This document shows, one piece after another, positions 50,729 to 63,877 of a stretch of DNA of 64,000 nt (positions are counted from its first letter, which is position 1; each line of letters starts with the position of its first letter). The translations under genes and the position numbers were made by a program. The notes beneath the pieces are model-generated. The model was given only the letters and a program-made list of their open reading frames with translations, did not search any database and was not told the origin of the DNA. The DNA is taken from positions 87,520-151,519 of the forward strand of contig JAMKCH010057147.1 in assembly GCA_023653785.1 (NCBI GenBank), written 5' to 3'. The stretch comes from Ophioderma brevispina (Eukaryota; Echinodermata; Ophiuroidea; Amphilepidida; Ophiodermatidae).

Positions 50729-51254
50729 AAATTTTAGTTTCTGTGTATGCAAAAAATAGCCACTTAAAACTCACAAAATCACAGAGTTTGCTCTGGCACA
50801 GTGGCACATAAGGCTTTTCACACTGAGCGGTGATCGATCGCTTTGCGATCCTTGCCGTTGTTGAAGACTAGTGCAGCCGTTTTTCTGAATACTAGACGCG
50901 CATTCGCAATAGCGCTTTAGTTTATAGCGATGTCAAAGGTTTTCCAAGAAAGGATTTAATTAGCTGCTGCTCTCACAAAATATTTCTTTTTGAGGGCAGT
51001 TACGGTAGTGGTTTGTATTGAACTTTTGTAAATCTGAAGTACATGTCCATCTTTTAAATGATATAAAAGGGCAATTCCACGGTAACTGAGACGTTTGGCC
51101 TCACTTTTGCCACTTGCAGATGCGTTTATTCACACAAATATGTGAAGGCGGTTATGAGCAAGCAAATACAACTAAGCTATGCCAGTTACCCATACCTTCC
51201 ATTTGTACTTTGGTTTGTTTCAGAAATATTTTTTGTTTCGGAAATATGCATATT

Positions 51255-51690
51255 AATAAGGCTGGTAACGGAATGACGGTAAAATGGACATGGGTTTTAC
51301 ACCTCACACATGTTTTGCAGAAACTCTGTGAATTTTATGAGGCAATATTATTTTAAATGTAAACAATGTTATCCTTAGAGTCTTATCTTAAATAAAACAC
51401 ATGAGTTTTGAAAAAAAATTCTTGTGTTATTAAAATACGAAACAATAAGCAGACAAGCATTTGGTAACGGAATGACAGTAACAGAATGACAGAATGTCCT
51501 CCCATAGAAACATGTACAAAATTTCTTTGAGTGGCCTAAATTCAGGAGGCCAAATATAAGTGAAAAAAATGGCTCATTATTGTTGAGCTACCTATTCTTA
51601 CTTTGAATATAAACTTTGTTTACATTCCTACCACAACTTTTGAAAATAATTTAAAAATATGGTATTTTTTGGTAACGGAATGACAGAAAT
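51255..51690. repeat. Recurring ggtaacggaatgac motif
   Basis: Three copies of ggtaacggaatgac(a/g)g at about 51263, 51462 and 51671, spaced about 200 bp apart. Related ggtaacagaaggac occurs in the palindrome at 18.9 kb and near 19.4 kb. Probably a remnant of a dispersed repeat. Confidence 0.5.
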
Positions 51691-52789
51691 CCCGTTTTGG
51701 AGTCACTGAAGTGTAACAAGCCACTCAAAACAAAAAATAAAAGTTGATATCACTTTTCTAGCACCTCATTTGTCTAATACAACTAAATATGACATTATTA
51801 ATACCTACTAAAAGTCTTTCTGAAGAAATTCTTTTCTTCCACTTTTAATCACAATTATTAACAAAATGGAGAAAAATCCATATTTTTTATACCGTAATGT
51901 ATAAAAAATTGAAATTTGAGATCATATCTCAAAAACTTGGTCCATAAGCTCTCTTTAGACACCAAGTTTATTGTTCTGGCATGAATTTAAATTTTTGGGT
52001 ACCAGGATGACCTTTGCTTGGAATTGCCCATAACTTGTCACCTTGGTTTCTTTCCGCACAGAAATTGTGAGTTTTCCGTTCATGAAATCGAACGGACTGG
52101 ATAATGAAATTCAACATGGCGGATAGACTCTTACGTAAGTGCATTTATTGGACGAATGTGTGCTGTTATTTGAGGAAGCACAACAGCGATACGTGTGTCA
52201 GAGTTGGCGAAGTATTATTTTCACTCAAGTAATTTTTCTGTTACTATTAAATACATGAAGCAAATCTGTGAAAATAAATATAGGTTTAAATCTGACTGTA
52301 TTTAAGTATTTTTTTAGTTCACTAACCCTCTCTCACCATCCCAAAGGCAAGGGCTTAGCCAGCCAGCCGTGTAGGCCGTGTTTTATGCGGCCAAATTCCG
52401 AATTTCACGGCCGATTTTTTGTTTGCACGGCTTTTGATGGCCGTGCACTTTTCTTTGTGTATTTATAGATGCTTTATTTTTCAGTGTAAATTTCCAACTT
52501 TCTAACCAACTTCGGACCTTGTGCGGCAAGATCTAAAGCTTTCACTAGCTCTCCAACCTCTCCCTATTGCCGAGCTGTGACTTGTAAGACCCTAAATTTG
52601 CATTTATATTCTTTGATGTGGCTATCTTAACCGCGTGTGCCATGTGCCAGTATACTGCTTCAACAACCTAAATTTACACTATATAATGAACAGATCGGTA
52701 TATACATGTATATAGCCACTACTTGCTAAATATAATTTCTATGGTGTTTTCTAAATGTGATTTTGTAAACAATGATGATTGAACATGAA

Positions 52790-54210
52790 CCAAACTACTG
52801 ATGGACTTTAAATTTGGTGGGATGATAGTCCTTGATTAGTTCTGATACTTAACCATGTTTGCTTACACCAGTGAATATTAATGAGCATTATAATGACATA
52901 ATTTGCATATTATAGCAAAAAGAGATGAATTCAATATACCTCCTGAATGCAATGGACTTCAAACTTGGTAGGATGCTAGACCAACACGGTTTGGTTACAT
53001 CACTGAATATATTGGTATATAGGTATAATATTGACCTAATTTGCATATTTTAAACAAAATGAGATAAATTCATTCTTTCTCATGTATTAAATGACCAAAG
53101 AACTTCAAACTTGGTAAGAAGCCAGACCTAGACTGTTTGGTTACATTCACTGAATATATGGGTATTATAATAACCTAATTTGCATATTTTGAGCAAAAGG
53201 AGAAGATTTACTCTACCTCATCATACTATAATTGGCTAATGTTTGATGTAGGATGTATGTTTGTTTTGTGAACAAAAGGCCTCCGTCAATTTCGATCCAT
53301 ATTGCGCCAAAATCGCATGAAAAGGTGCGGGAGGATACCGGAGGATTCTCGGCTATGTTTGGACGAATCCGTTCAAAAATGGCGGGAAAAATTAGCGAAA
53401 ATAGGGTCAGGTTGCCTACGTGTAAATTACCATTTGTTGGTACGCGTTACTAAGCAGCGCGTATGTGTTGTGCGTTGCAACGGATGGTACGCGTGGCAAC
53501 GGGGCGATGACGCGTAAGGACGCTATATGTGGGACGAAATGAACAGCTCCTTATAGTGCAAACGTTGTGGGAAAGACGGGAACTACGGGTTACCCCACGG
53601 GGAGTACTTTGGAAAAAAAGGACACCAGGGAAACTTCTTACGGTTTTAAATATTTAAGTTTTACTATTAAAATAATACGAGTAAAAATAAACATTAAATA
53701 TACTGAAATATACGGGATTAAATATCCAGTTGTCGTTTCCTTAGACACGGTTAACTACATGAGCTATAGGCTATGTAGGCACGGGATTTGGAGTTATTAA
53801 AAGTGTTTAAAAAATACAAAAAATGTTGCGACTCGAGGAGTTCTAAAGTTAAGGGGAAGGTTTGGGCGGTGGTCTCGCCATAGTGGGCCACTTCTTCAGT
53901 GATCGCTTAGTTTCAGTGATCCTCCGTCAATCAACTAGCGGGAGCCCGCCGCGAAGCGATAGTGAATACAATAACAATAAACTTCAAAATTGGTAGGATG
54001 ATAGACTTACACTACTTTTTTACATTCTTGTGAAGAGTGTTGGTAGTATTATAACCTAATTTACATATTTTGAGCAAAATGAAAAAAAAAAATCATCAAC
54101 CTCACCAATCGCCCAATAAAGACTTCAAAACTGGTAGTGTGCTAGACCTTGGTTATATGACACCAAATACCTCAAGTGGTATTATTAATGACATGTAATT
54201 TGCATTTGGT
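52790..54210. repeat. ~125-bp tandem repeat split by a transposon
   Basis: Units share acttcaaacttggtaggatg, tttggttacat-cactgaatat, and cctaatttgcatattttgag. At least four units run up to 53.25 kb and two to three more follow at 53.97-54.2 kb. The array is interrupted by the truncated hairpin-ended element at 53.28-53.97 kb. Confidence 0.75.
53278..53965. mobile_element. Truncated inverted relative of the 47.25-kb element
   Basis: It shares long blocks, reverse-complemented, with 47.25-48.42 kb: a ttcgatccatatt..cgcc block, the gcgttactaagc..cgcgtatg block, and the terminal gtgatcgcttagtttcagtg plus ctagcgggagcccgc hairpin half. It lacks one terminus. Plus-strand open frames here are incidental. 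Confidence 0.75.
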
Positions 54211-56990
54211 AGACAAAATACTTTAATTAATAATAATAATGCAGTAAACCCCTCAATACCCAATTGGAGTAATATTGAAACTTGTAGAGAATTTTACATG
54301 AAAGGTGCTATTCAAAAGGTTGCAAAACGGAACCTTGGTGTTAGTGTTAAACTAGCCCTGACCCCGATTGAATTAACTTCGCGCTCCGCGCTTGTGATGT
54401 GCTCCGATGCTAACAAAAAGTTACACAAACCCAATTTTTATTTTACACACCATGCTCCTTCAAATCTGCCTAAGGTCCTTGCCCAAAGTGTATTCAAGAT
54501 ACTCCAGTTCTTTTGGAGTTTAGGGTCATCAGGTGTAATTACATTTTCAAATGCCTAGTCTAAAAAACAGTTTTTGGAATTGGATGTTTTATGGATCGTT
54601 TGCATGTCGTTTAAAACGTGCTCATACCTGTTAAAACCTTGAACACGCATTAATTTGAGTAGAAACCTCACTTTTTGCACCTCGGGGTGAAACAGATTTC
54701 ATCCAAGCATGATGCACCAGTTTTAAAACCAGCTATGTGAACCGATAAATAGTTCCTTTAATGTTCGGTGTGGCAATTACACTGCAAAAAGTCAACTTGA
54801 TTGCTCTCTTCCAATTGCACCTCGGATGGGGGGTGTTAGGGTTAAATTAATTTTTCATAATTTATTATAATATATAATATTGGCCTTGGTGTACTACGCA
54901 TTGCTTGTTGCGTAAAATGCGTCTACGTGCAACCCAGTGGTGCGCCATTTTGGCGGGGAAGCGGGATACTACTTGGCCAAGAAATTAATACTCCAACTCT
55001 AAAGTACATAAAAATAATGGCTGCCATTCAATTATAGATTTTTAGGCTTCAACTCCAGAAGCAATGAATTGAAAAGCTAGGAGATTGAATGGTACTATGG
55101 TAGCAGATAACAAAATGAAAAAGTTGGCCACAGAGTGATCTCGTGGTGCATCAGTCCTGCAAGGATGCATGCATATATAAAACATACACATCATAACAGA
55201 AACAAAGCTCAATGTGGTAGCGCACAGCTTGTGTTTTCTTCTGTGCTATAAGTCCGTACTTACTTTCGCACTTAAATTGAGACATTTCTGATCATTAATT
55301 ATTTCACAAAATATTGAATCATAGGGACATAAAAAAATCAAATATTTGTACATATTAATTTGTGTAAGTTTTAATTGTGAACAGATAAGGTTCAGAATGG
55401 CTTTTATCTTTGTTACCTACTCATGATAACATCAGCATTCAATTTAATAAAGCAATTGGCACATTTTTTTGTAAAATGGCCCTTCATGTTGCAAAATTGG
55501 TCCTTGCATTATGCTAGACATTAATTGAATGTCACGCCAATATTGGGCACAAAATTGTGGCCATTGGGGAACACATGTTTGCTTAGAACTTCAACACACA
55601 TTACCCTGACAAAATACATGTTTTCCTACTACAGGGCTAACATAGACTGAACGACGCCCTCCTTTCTTTACGTTTACAGACAGTCTATTCCATGAAAACA
55701 TTTCAAGAAAAAATATTCTCTGGTCCAAAGTGTGTGGCGATTGTGGCTATATTACCTTAGGCTTTAGCTATGCAATTCGAGTGGTATGGCTAGGCCCTAG
55801 CCTAGCTAGCCCAGGCATAGGCTTTTATAGGCAGTCAATCAGGGCGTGCTAATTCCTGCAAGAGTGAAAATTGATTTCCAGTGTAAAAAGTGAGCTATAT
55901 TTAGAGGGGGATCAGTTAAAAATTCAGCCTAAAGTATTATAGTAAGTTTCACAAGTTCATCTTTACCATGTATATTTTTTTTAATGTTAAAGTATAAAAC
56001 ATTAATAAAGAATTGATAAACAACACTTTTTGTAAATGTGGCAACTGAAAGCGTTCGTGACCCGCGCCGTCAAATCGCAACATACGAAGAGAATGGAAGC
56101 ACATGTGTTCAAACTGCGATCTCGAAATCATCCCTCCTTCAAAAGTAAACATTAACCCCCCATTAAAAGTGTAAGAGTCCGCTTTCTGATATGTGTACAA
56201 TTACCATTACCCGATGTGCTCCATGTTAAAATTTTACCTTCGATAGACACCTTGAGATTTGAACACTGGCGCTACATAACATCCGTCGACATTGTGAACT
56301 TGCGATGGGATATTTTGAGAATGTTTTTATGGATTTCAAATCTTAATATTTTGGGAACAAAAGTTTCCCACATACCCAACTCTCCATAAATTGCATGCAT
56401 CACCCGAAAGTTTGGATTTTACTTTCTTAATCCGGGAGCAACGCGTTACAGAGCCACGCTATGCCTTGAAAGCCACAAAAACCCAACCCCCGGTGGTACA
56501 AGGTGAACAGCAAGAAACCTGCGGTGACCGAACGAGTACAATCCCACGCTGCACTGTGTGAAAGCGTTTTCGCGATGGACACGATAAACATAATAACCTG
56601 ATCATTGATAGATTACAGGTTTCATATTTACTTATTAGAATGTAAACTGTCATATTAAACTCCCCCATGAAATCTAAGAATTCAAAATTTAGACACAGAG
56701 TAAGTTTGGAGTTTGAATCGTGTGAATTGGACCGCGGACAGCATGTTTCCCTGACATTCTGGTTTTGTATGCGCGCTCGCGGGCCATTTAGTGAACGCAC
56801 TCCCTCCAGTCAATACTTTTTGATGGTATGATCAGTAATAATTAACTAGCAGTAGATTGTTGCTGAATTGAGTGATTGTTCATGATATATATCAGAAAAC
56901 ATATATCATATTTCCAATTAAGCAAAATAACATGTTTAATAAACTAGCCGTATTTAAATAGGCCTATTATTCACGGGTCTATATTTCAGG
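54211..56990. other. Intergenic or deep intronic sequence without recognised features
   Basis: I checked both strands. There are only short open frames, no splice-bounded exon, and no complete mobile element. A TATATAA sequence near 55.17 kb has no coding context. Confidence 0.55.
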
Positions 56991-56999
56991 TCACAAATA

Positions 57000-57335
57000 A
57001 TAATTTCTTTTTCCTTTTTTTTGCTTTTTTTCTTCATTCTTTGTCTTTCTCCTTTTTCTCATTGATTTTTTCTTTTTTTTTCTTTTTCTGTGTTTTCTTG
57101 TTCCGTTTTCGTTTTCCATCTTCTTTGTCTTCATTCGTTTTTTTTCTGTGCTCATTCGTTTTTTTTTTTTTTTCCTTTTTTTCTTTCATTTTCTTTTTTT
57201 TCATTTCATTTTTCATCGTTTTTTTTTTTTTTCAATTTGTTTTGGCTTTCTGTTTCCTTCTTTTTTTCTTCTTTCTTTTTCTTCTCTCGTTAATTTTCCT
57301 TTTCTTTCTCCCGTTTTTTCTTTCTTCTTATATAA
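57000..57335. repeat. Polypyrimidine (T-rich, TTTTC/TTTTTC) tract
   Basis: About 330 bp of almost pure pyrimidine on the plus strand. It generates Phe/Ser open frames on plus and Lys/Glu frames on minus that are not genes. Confidence 0.9.
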
Positions 57336-57459
57336 TGTGATTGTCTCTGGGGTTTTGGAGGACGTTCCTTTTTACTGTCCGATATGTAATTGCAATAAAG
57401 AGCAAGAAATTCACTAGTTTTAGCAATCTACTCTACAGATATTTACATGTATTTAATGA

Positions 57460-58110
57460 GGCCTTTTCCTACAGGCCGTGTACTTTAATTAAATAGCATC
57501 GCTCATTTTGCATTGTGTAAAGTACTCAGTTTGTTTACCACCTGTAAATGTAGATCCTAGTAGTGGTTTGATAAACTGCCAATTAAATCCAATATAGTCA
57601 CATTTTAGAGCCTCTATAACGCCTGCGCATAGGTTAATGAGGCAGTCCTTACAGGCATTTACCTAAGTAATTAATATGCATCTGCTCATTTGCATATTTG
57701 TAAATTCATTCAGTTGGTTACCACTTGAAATGGTAGATCCTATAGTGTTTCATAAAATTGCCTTAATTGCAAGCAATATCAATACTTTAGTCCTCTATAC
57801 ATTACCATATGTAATGGGCATTTTTCCCTATCAGAGGCGGGTATTTACGGTCATTAATATGCAGCTAATTTGGCATATTTATAAAACTTGTTCATTGGGT
57901 ACCACTTGAATTGGTAGATCTTATTATGTCCTTTATTAATGTCATTAATACATAAACCGTCATCATTTTTCGCTTATAAAAAACCATTTAGCCATATTAA
58001 TTAGCATTTTCCCCCCATAGAAACATACTTAAGGAAATTAATTATTCATCTCATTTGCATATTTTAACTGCATTTAAGTGGTAAACGCCTGAACTGGTAG
58101 CCTTACAGAT
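57460..58110. repeat. ~180-bp tandem repeat, 3-4 diverged units
   Basis: Units share taattaatatgcatctgctc and atttgcatatttgtaaattc, then ggtaccacttgaaatggtag and atcctatagtg. Divergence grows to the right. Non-coding. Confidence 0.7.
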
Positions 58111-59502
58111 ATATTGCTAAAGAAACTTTTTTAAGTGAAAAATGATCATACTGTAATCTGTAATGTCATTTACGCATATTAATGAGCTGGACTCTCGTCA
58201 TTTTTCTGAAACCAATCGCAAGGTCCATGGGTAAGTGTGAACAAAGACATATTTGTCCGGCAATGTTCGGAAACTTTGTTTTAATGGACTTTTTTTTTTA
58301 GTTTAGGCTTTTTGTTCTAGAACAGTTGGAAGGGAACATGTGACAATAACATCAATATTCAGTCGTAAGCTATTTACGACCACTCAAATGCAAATATGCA
58401 AATTTGTCATTTTTTCCAATTTTGCCTATTTTTCGGCAGAAAATTACAAAATGTTCGCATTTTAAATACTTATATTCTGTGGAACCGCGTGGCCAATTTT
58501 TATGAGCTGTGTCTTTTATACGCAGATGCCAGAGATTAATTCATTTCTGCATAATTAAGGAAAAAGTTACCTGAACTGCAAAATTTCATTGACAAGCCTA
58601 CTTTATAGCTCTAGCCTCTAGGGCTAGCCGGGCCCGGCCGTACACGGTTTGCGGTAACTTTACTTGTCAAAATCCCTTGCAGAGCCGGTCTATGTAACGC
58701 CCGCTTCCTCCTGCCATACGACGCCTCGTTTTGGAATGCATTACAGCGCGCTCATGCAAAGAGATACTCACGCGTAGACGCGTATGTCACCAAGCGATTA
58801 TGTATGACAAACACAGCAATATCATGTCCATGATCGGATGTTACACGAATTAACGTTTATATCTCAAGTTGTCAATAGTAATTTTTAACCATAACTGAAC
58901 TCTTACGCATTGCACGGCATCTAACGCATTCCTGATATGGCGGAATCTCTACATTCGAGTATCTTCGAATCTATAAATCGTTAAAACGCAAAGAAAGAAA
59001 CAGCAAGGGGGCCCCCCGGCCAAATAAATTGGTCTTCATTTTCCACATCACCACGTATACGCGACTTACGTCAATGTTCAAAACTTCACAGGGTTACATA
59101 CCTTAAACAACTACCCATAGTAACTCATTGCCATCGAACATCGCGCTGAAGTATGAAGTGGCGACGCGACGCGCGTGTACACCCAGTTGGCTTTTCAGTT
59201 GCAGTCATAGAATACAGAAAAATGTTGACTGCGACAGTTTTTGCTCTTTTTTTTTTGCTGACAAGAAAAAAATAATCAAATGAGGACAAAATGCCCGCGA
59301 AGCGCGTGGAAATGGTAAAATATGATGTTGAGGTTTGGTCAAAAACACACACGCACAGGCGTCAACATTACCTCCTAGCGGGACCTGTTTTTCAATAACT
59401 AATAGCTTTAAAAGGAATATTTCTTAATTCACCCCCCAAGAAGATCTCTGAACCCACATAAAAAACCAAACTTTTGCGATTGTAACTTTTTTGAACGAGC
59501 AT

Positions 59503-59886
59503 GGATGTATATTACCGACCCTGACGTGCGACCCCCGGGCCGTGCCCTTAATCGCAAATAGCCTGCGTCCCCAGAACCCAGATTTTCCCCGAAGTGATTA
59601 ACATTTGGTATCTGAAGAAGCTCAAAATTTATGGGGTCTTTGAGTGATAGACAGCCAAAATGCCCGTGAACACATTTTTTTTAGGAATTTTTGCAAAAAT
59701 TTCACCCAAACTAGGCCGAGGGGTCTTTGGAGTGAAATTTTCAAAATTTCCCAAAAAAAGCGGTCTAAGTTTATATGACAGTTTTGTAACATTTTAAAAA
59801 ATGGGGTCTTTTGGTGACATTTTTCAAATATGGGTCTATGGGTGACAGTGTGCTGAAAATGGGGTCTTAATACATCCTTACATGCG
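59503..59886. mobile_element. MITE with GGATGTAT-type inverted ends
   Basis: Left catggatgtatattaccgac and right gtcttaatacatccttacatg form an imperfect terminal inverted repeat. The interior has repeated aatggggtctttggtgaca phrases. Non-coding. Confidence 0.6.
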
Positions 59887-60840
59887 CGTCACCTCCCAGA
59901 TCGGGATGCCCCCCCCCCCCCGAATGTGAAACAGGAGTTTCCTCATCCGTTTCATTGATGTCATTTTGACGGAGCCGTGGGCTAGGCGGAACCCATTTTT
60001 GTGTTTCATTTTTCTCTAACTTCATTATTTTTATATGATGAAATGTCAGTGTCACAAATTATCCGATCCTAACGAGAAAAGCTTGTATATCACTATTGCA
60101 ATATTTCAACAGGCTACCACTCACCACCCCCCCCCCTCCCCCGGCCCCGGGGCACTCAAATACATCACGTGTTGGTTTAACTGCCCCTTTTTATCCATCC
60201 GGTAATCCAATGGCCGGCTTTTGCAGAGGCCTTATAACCATTGACACCCGACCCCATAAAATTTTTGGTGTATGGTGTGTGTGTGTGTTGGGGGGGGGGG
60301 TAAAGCAAAGCTGTAAGGAGTCTGAGCAATTTAAGTACAGCTATCAAAGTGTCAATGTTGTCCCACCAAATTTAGTACCATAAGTTCGAATTGACAGTAA
60401 ACCCCAACCTCAATCTATTTCCAATGGGCTTCATACTCAACGTGATGCATATTATTTTGAAGACATCGATGAATAAGGATTTACTCAGTGTAAAGGAACT
60501 TAATCGATAGCCTAAATACTTGCTTTTTCTTTGCTGTGAGAGTTGAGCAAATTGCGTGTCAAAGTCAATTACAGAGACTATGAATGAATGTGTCCAGGTA
60601 GGACATAACATCTCTCAATGTTTCAAATAATGACAACTTATACTACAGCCATTTATGGTGGATATTCAATAAGATGAGCGGCAGGCGGCTCGCGAAATGT
60701 AAAAATTGTACTTTTTTTCAATCTAAACCGTACAATGATCCATGAAAAGTTGTGTGAAAAAAAAAATGGTCACCAGATAGGAAATTGTGTATGCTGGGAT
60801 TCAGTGAAAAAAAAGGAATCATTCATATCTGAAAATCAAA

Positions 60841-61257
60841 TGGGCTATTCGACACCCCCCCCCCCCCATGAGGGCAAAATTTTGGTTCACAAAATATCGG
60901 GAATCCTGGCTATCTTCCATGAATTATGTGGAATTCCAGACGCTATACCTTCCGTAAATTACCAGGAATTCCGAACATTCCGTAAATCCAGGGAATCCTA
61001 GGACTACAATTGTAAAAAATGGAATTCACGGAGGATTATGGTTAGGGGTATATAGAAAGTGTTGCAAATTGATTTTTTCCGGAAATGTTCATCTGAAAAT
61101 CGTAAAAACACTGGGATTCCGTTACCCATCTATACCTAAAATGGCTGGAATTCTCACCCCATTAGACATTAAATTCTGGAATTCAGCTTTTAAAAAGTGA
61201 CAAAAGTCTGGAATCCGGCGCCCTCTATGGTGGGGGGGGATTTTTTGGAATAGCCCA
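60841..61257. mobile_element. GGGCTATTCC MITE, copy 1
   Basis: Terminal inverted repeats TGGGCTATTC and GAATAGCCCA are each followed by a poly-C/poly-G run and a ctctatgg/catgaggg block. The interior repeats ggaattcc-like palindromes. Related to 62629-63069. Non-coding. Confidence 0.85.
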
Positions 61258-61384
61258 ATCTACTCTCCCTTAAGTGTGGGAATTTTTATTGTAGTGGTTT
61301 AAACCCTATTGAAGTGAATGGCAGTGATGTTTAGAATCCAGATCTTAAACCTGGATGTCGATTTTTCAATACATTTATCCCATG

Positions 61385-62536
61385 ATGAATCCAGCGGCGT
61401 ACTGGGCGCCATGGGGGCGCGCGCCCCGGTTAAAAAGTAATGGCAAAAAAAATTATTTGAAATAATCTGAGCATCTCTTTCACAAAATACGTTTATTTTC
61501 ATAACCTGTCGTGTTGCACCCCATAATGGGTATATGTGGCCCCTGACCTCTTATCACAGGAACTCTCTATCTCAATAACCTTATTAAAGGTGCAACGAGA
61601 GATTTCACATGATCAGGTGGCCCTAAAAAATCAAAAGTATACTGATTTTGCCATGATTGTAAAGATTTTCATAAACATAATGATGCCATCTGATAAGGAT
61701 TAAAGATGAGAAATGTTTCTTTCGTACATAAATTGCAAAATTTTAATTTCGTCTAGGAGCAAATAAATACAAAATTCGGCTATGTTTTATATTGAAATAT
61801 AACGCAAATCAAAATACCTTTTTTCTCTCCTTTGAGATATTTCTGAGAGCCCAATACAAGGTAAGAAATCTAATGAGTGCATCTTTAAATTCGTATTAGG
61901 ACACAAATATCTGGGTGCTTCAAAAATCTCTCCAGAATCTTTAACCCTGACATTACGATTGTTTCAATAATGTATAAATGATATGAATCAAGCGCGTACT
62001 CGGGCGCCATGGGGGCGCGCGCCCGAGTTAAAAAGTAATGAAAAACAAGTATTGAAATAATCTGAGCATCTCTTTCACAAAATTACGTTTTAGTTTCTAT
62101 GATAGCTGTCGGGTGCACCCCATAATGGGTAGATTTGGCCCCTGACCTCTTATATAACAGGAACTCTATATATTTAAACTTATTAAAGGTGCAACGAGAG
62201 ATTTCACATATCAGGTGTCCGAAAAAATCAAAAGTATACTGATTTTGCCCTGATGTAAAGCTTCATAAAAATTATTACCCATTGAAAGGATTAAGCTGAG
62301 GAAAGGTTTTTCGTACAAAAATTGCAAAATTTCTTAATGTAAGGAGCAAATAAATACAAAATTCGGGCCTAGCTTTTATATTGAAATATAAGCAAATCAA
62401 AATCACCTTGTTTTCTCTTTAAGATATTCGGTAGCCAAATACAAGGTAAGAAATCTACGGGGTCTAATATATATGAAATTAATATTAGACACAATATTCT
62501 GGTGCTTAAAAGGGTTCAAAATCTCTCGTTGCACCT
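61385..62536. repeat. ~600-bp tandem duplication carrying two TTAA MITEs
   Basis: Two consecutive units start at about 61385 and 61985. Each has a gcgccatgggggcgcgcgcc block, taatctgagcatctctttca, then caccccataatggg, then a TTAA-flanked MITE copy (61588-61940 and 62187-62536) related to the one at 6.25 kb. Inverted ends are aaaggtgcaacgagagattt and aaatctctcgttgcaccttt; the right end of the first copy is degraded. The order suggests duplication after insertion. Confidence 0.85.
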
Positions 62537-62628
62537 TTATTTGGTAAATTTTCCGCGCAGGCAAGGGGTTTGTAAACGTCATTTCGAAAGGGACAGGGTC
62601 GGGATCTACCTTTGATGAGAATTGACAA

Positions 62629-63069
62629 TGGGCTATTCCAGAAAAAAAATTACCCCCCCCCATAGAGGGCAATTTTTTCACAAAATATCTGGAATTCCTG
62701 GCTACCCTTCAATGAATTATCTGAAATTCAGACAATACCTTCCCGTAAAAGTTACAGGAAGTCCGGGGACACTACCTTCCATAAATTCTAAGGAATCATA
62801 GACTACCAATGTAAATAAAAACATGGAATTCCCAGAGGGGATTATTGTAGGGGTATAGAGGTGTTGAAAATATTGATTTGTTCCGGAATTTTCCTCTGAA
62901 CATCGTAAAAACACTGTAATTCCGTCAACCTCTATACCTAAAATGTCTGGAATTCCCACCCCGTATTAGACATTAAATTCTGGAATCCAGCTTTCAAAAG
63001 TTGCCAAAAGTCTGGAATTCCGCGCTCTCTATAGAGGGGGGGGGGGGATTTTTTTTCTGGAATAGCCCA
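62629..63069. mobile_element. GGGCTATTCC MITE, copy 2
   Basis: Same family as 60841-61257, with longer inverted ends (GGGCTATTCCAGAAAAAAAA and TTTTTTTTCTGGAATAGCCC). Together the two copies bracket the tandem duplication. Confidence 0.87.
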
Positions 63070-63530
63070 ATTATCAAGTATTAGCAGAGCAGTTTGTGAC
63101 AAATGTGGGGCAATTGTGCTTTGATGATATCTCTGAAATTCGGTACGGAGTTAGGGCACGTCCAAAGAATTTTGGCTTTCGCGGCTATAGAAGCATCGCA
63201 AATTTCTCTTTTTCATCGTGGGGGCTGCAGGTTACATAAGGGGAAAACTTAAATTTGCTGCAATCATGTTGAAAAGTAATATTTAAAATCATTCATGGTT
63301 ATAAGGATCCAATATGTATATTTTTGTTCATGTAGGACCTATGGTTTTCGAGTTATGGGGTGATCATACTGCACCAAAATTGATTTTATAAAACTTCTGA
63401 ACTCTTTTGAAACAACAAATGGTTGTTTTTTCTGCTCACTTTTTTTCTAATTTACAATCATGGAGTAGCAACATAGGCTACTTATTATATAACCTAAAAA
63501 GAATAACGATTGGACCTTTCACAATTCATG

Positions 63531-63877
63531 GGCGTAACAAGATCTGAGCCTCCGGGGGGGGCAAGACTCAAGAAATTTCCCGATTTTGTTCAGGCTCCAA
63601 TTTTTCCGGGCGCACTGTGCCTCTCCGAGTAGAACCCAGCCGGGGCACCTTCACCCTTCCCTTTCTCTTCTTTCCTCCTCTTTCTTTTTCTCTTCTTCTC
63701 TCATCTTTTTTCCCCTTTCTCCTTTCTTCTTCTCTTTCCTCTTTTTTCTTTCTCTTTTTCTCTCCTTCCCTTTTTTCTGTCCCCATTTTTTGGCTCCCCT
63801 TCCCGATTTTACCCGATTTTCTGTGTCCGGGGGGGCAGCTTGCCCCCCGGCCCCCCCACTGGTTACGCCACTGCACA
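63531..63877. mobile_element. MITE with GGCGTAAC inverted ends and polypyrimidine core
   Basis: Left atgggcgtaacaagatctga and right ccactggttacgccactgca are inverted. Inside each end are runs of G (cggggggggcaag) and C (cagcttgccccccgg). The core is a C/T tract at 63.65-63.79 kb. Open frames on both strands are low complexity. Confidence 0.75.

Noticed and set aside
57034..57417. Phe- and Lys-rich open frames
   Set aside because: They are by-products of a polypyrimidine tract.
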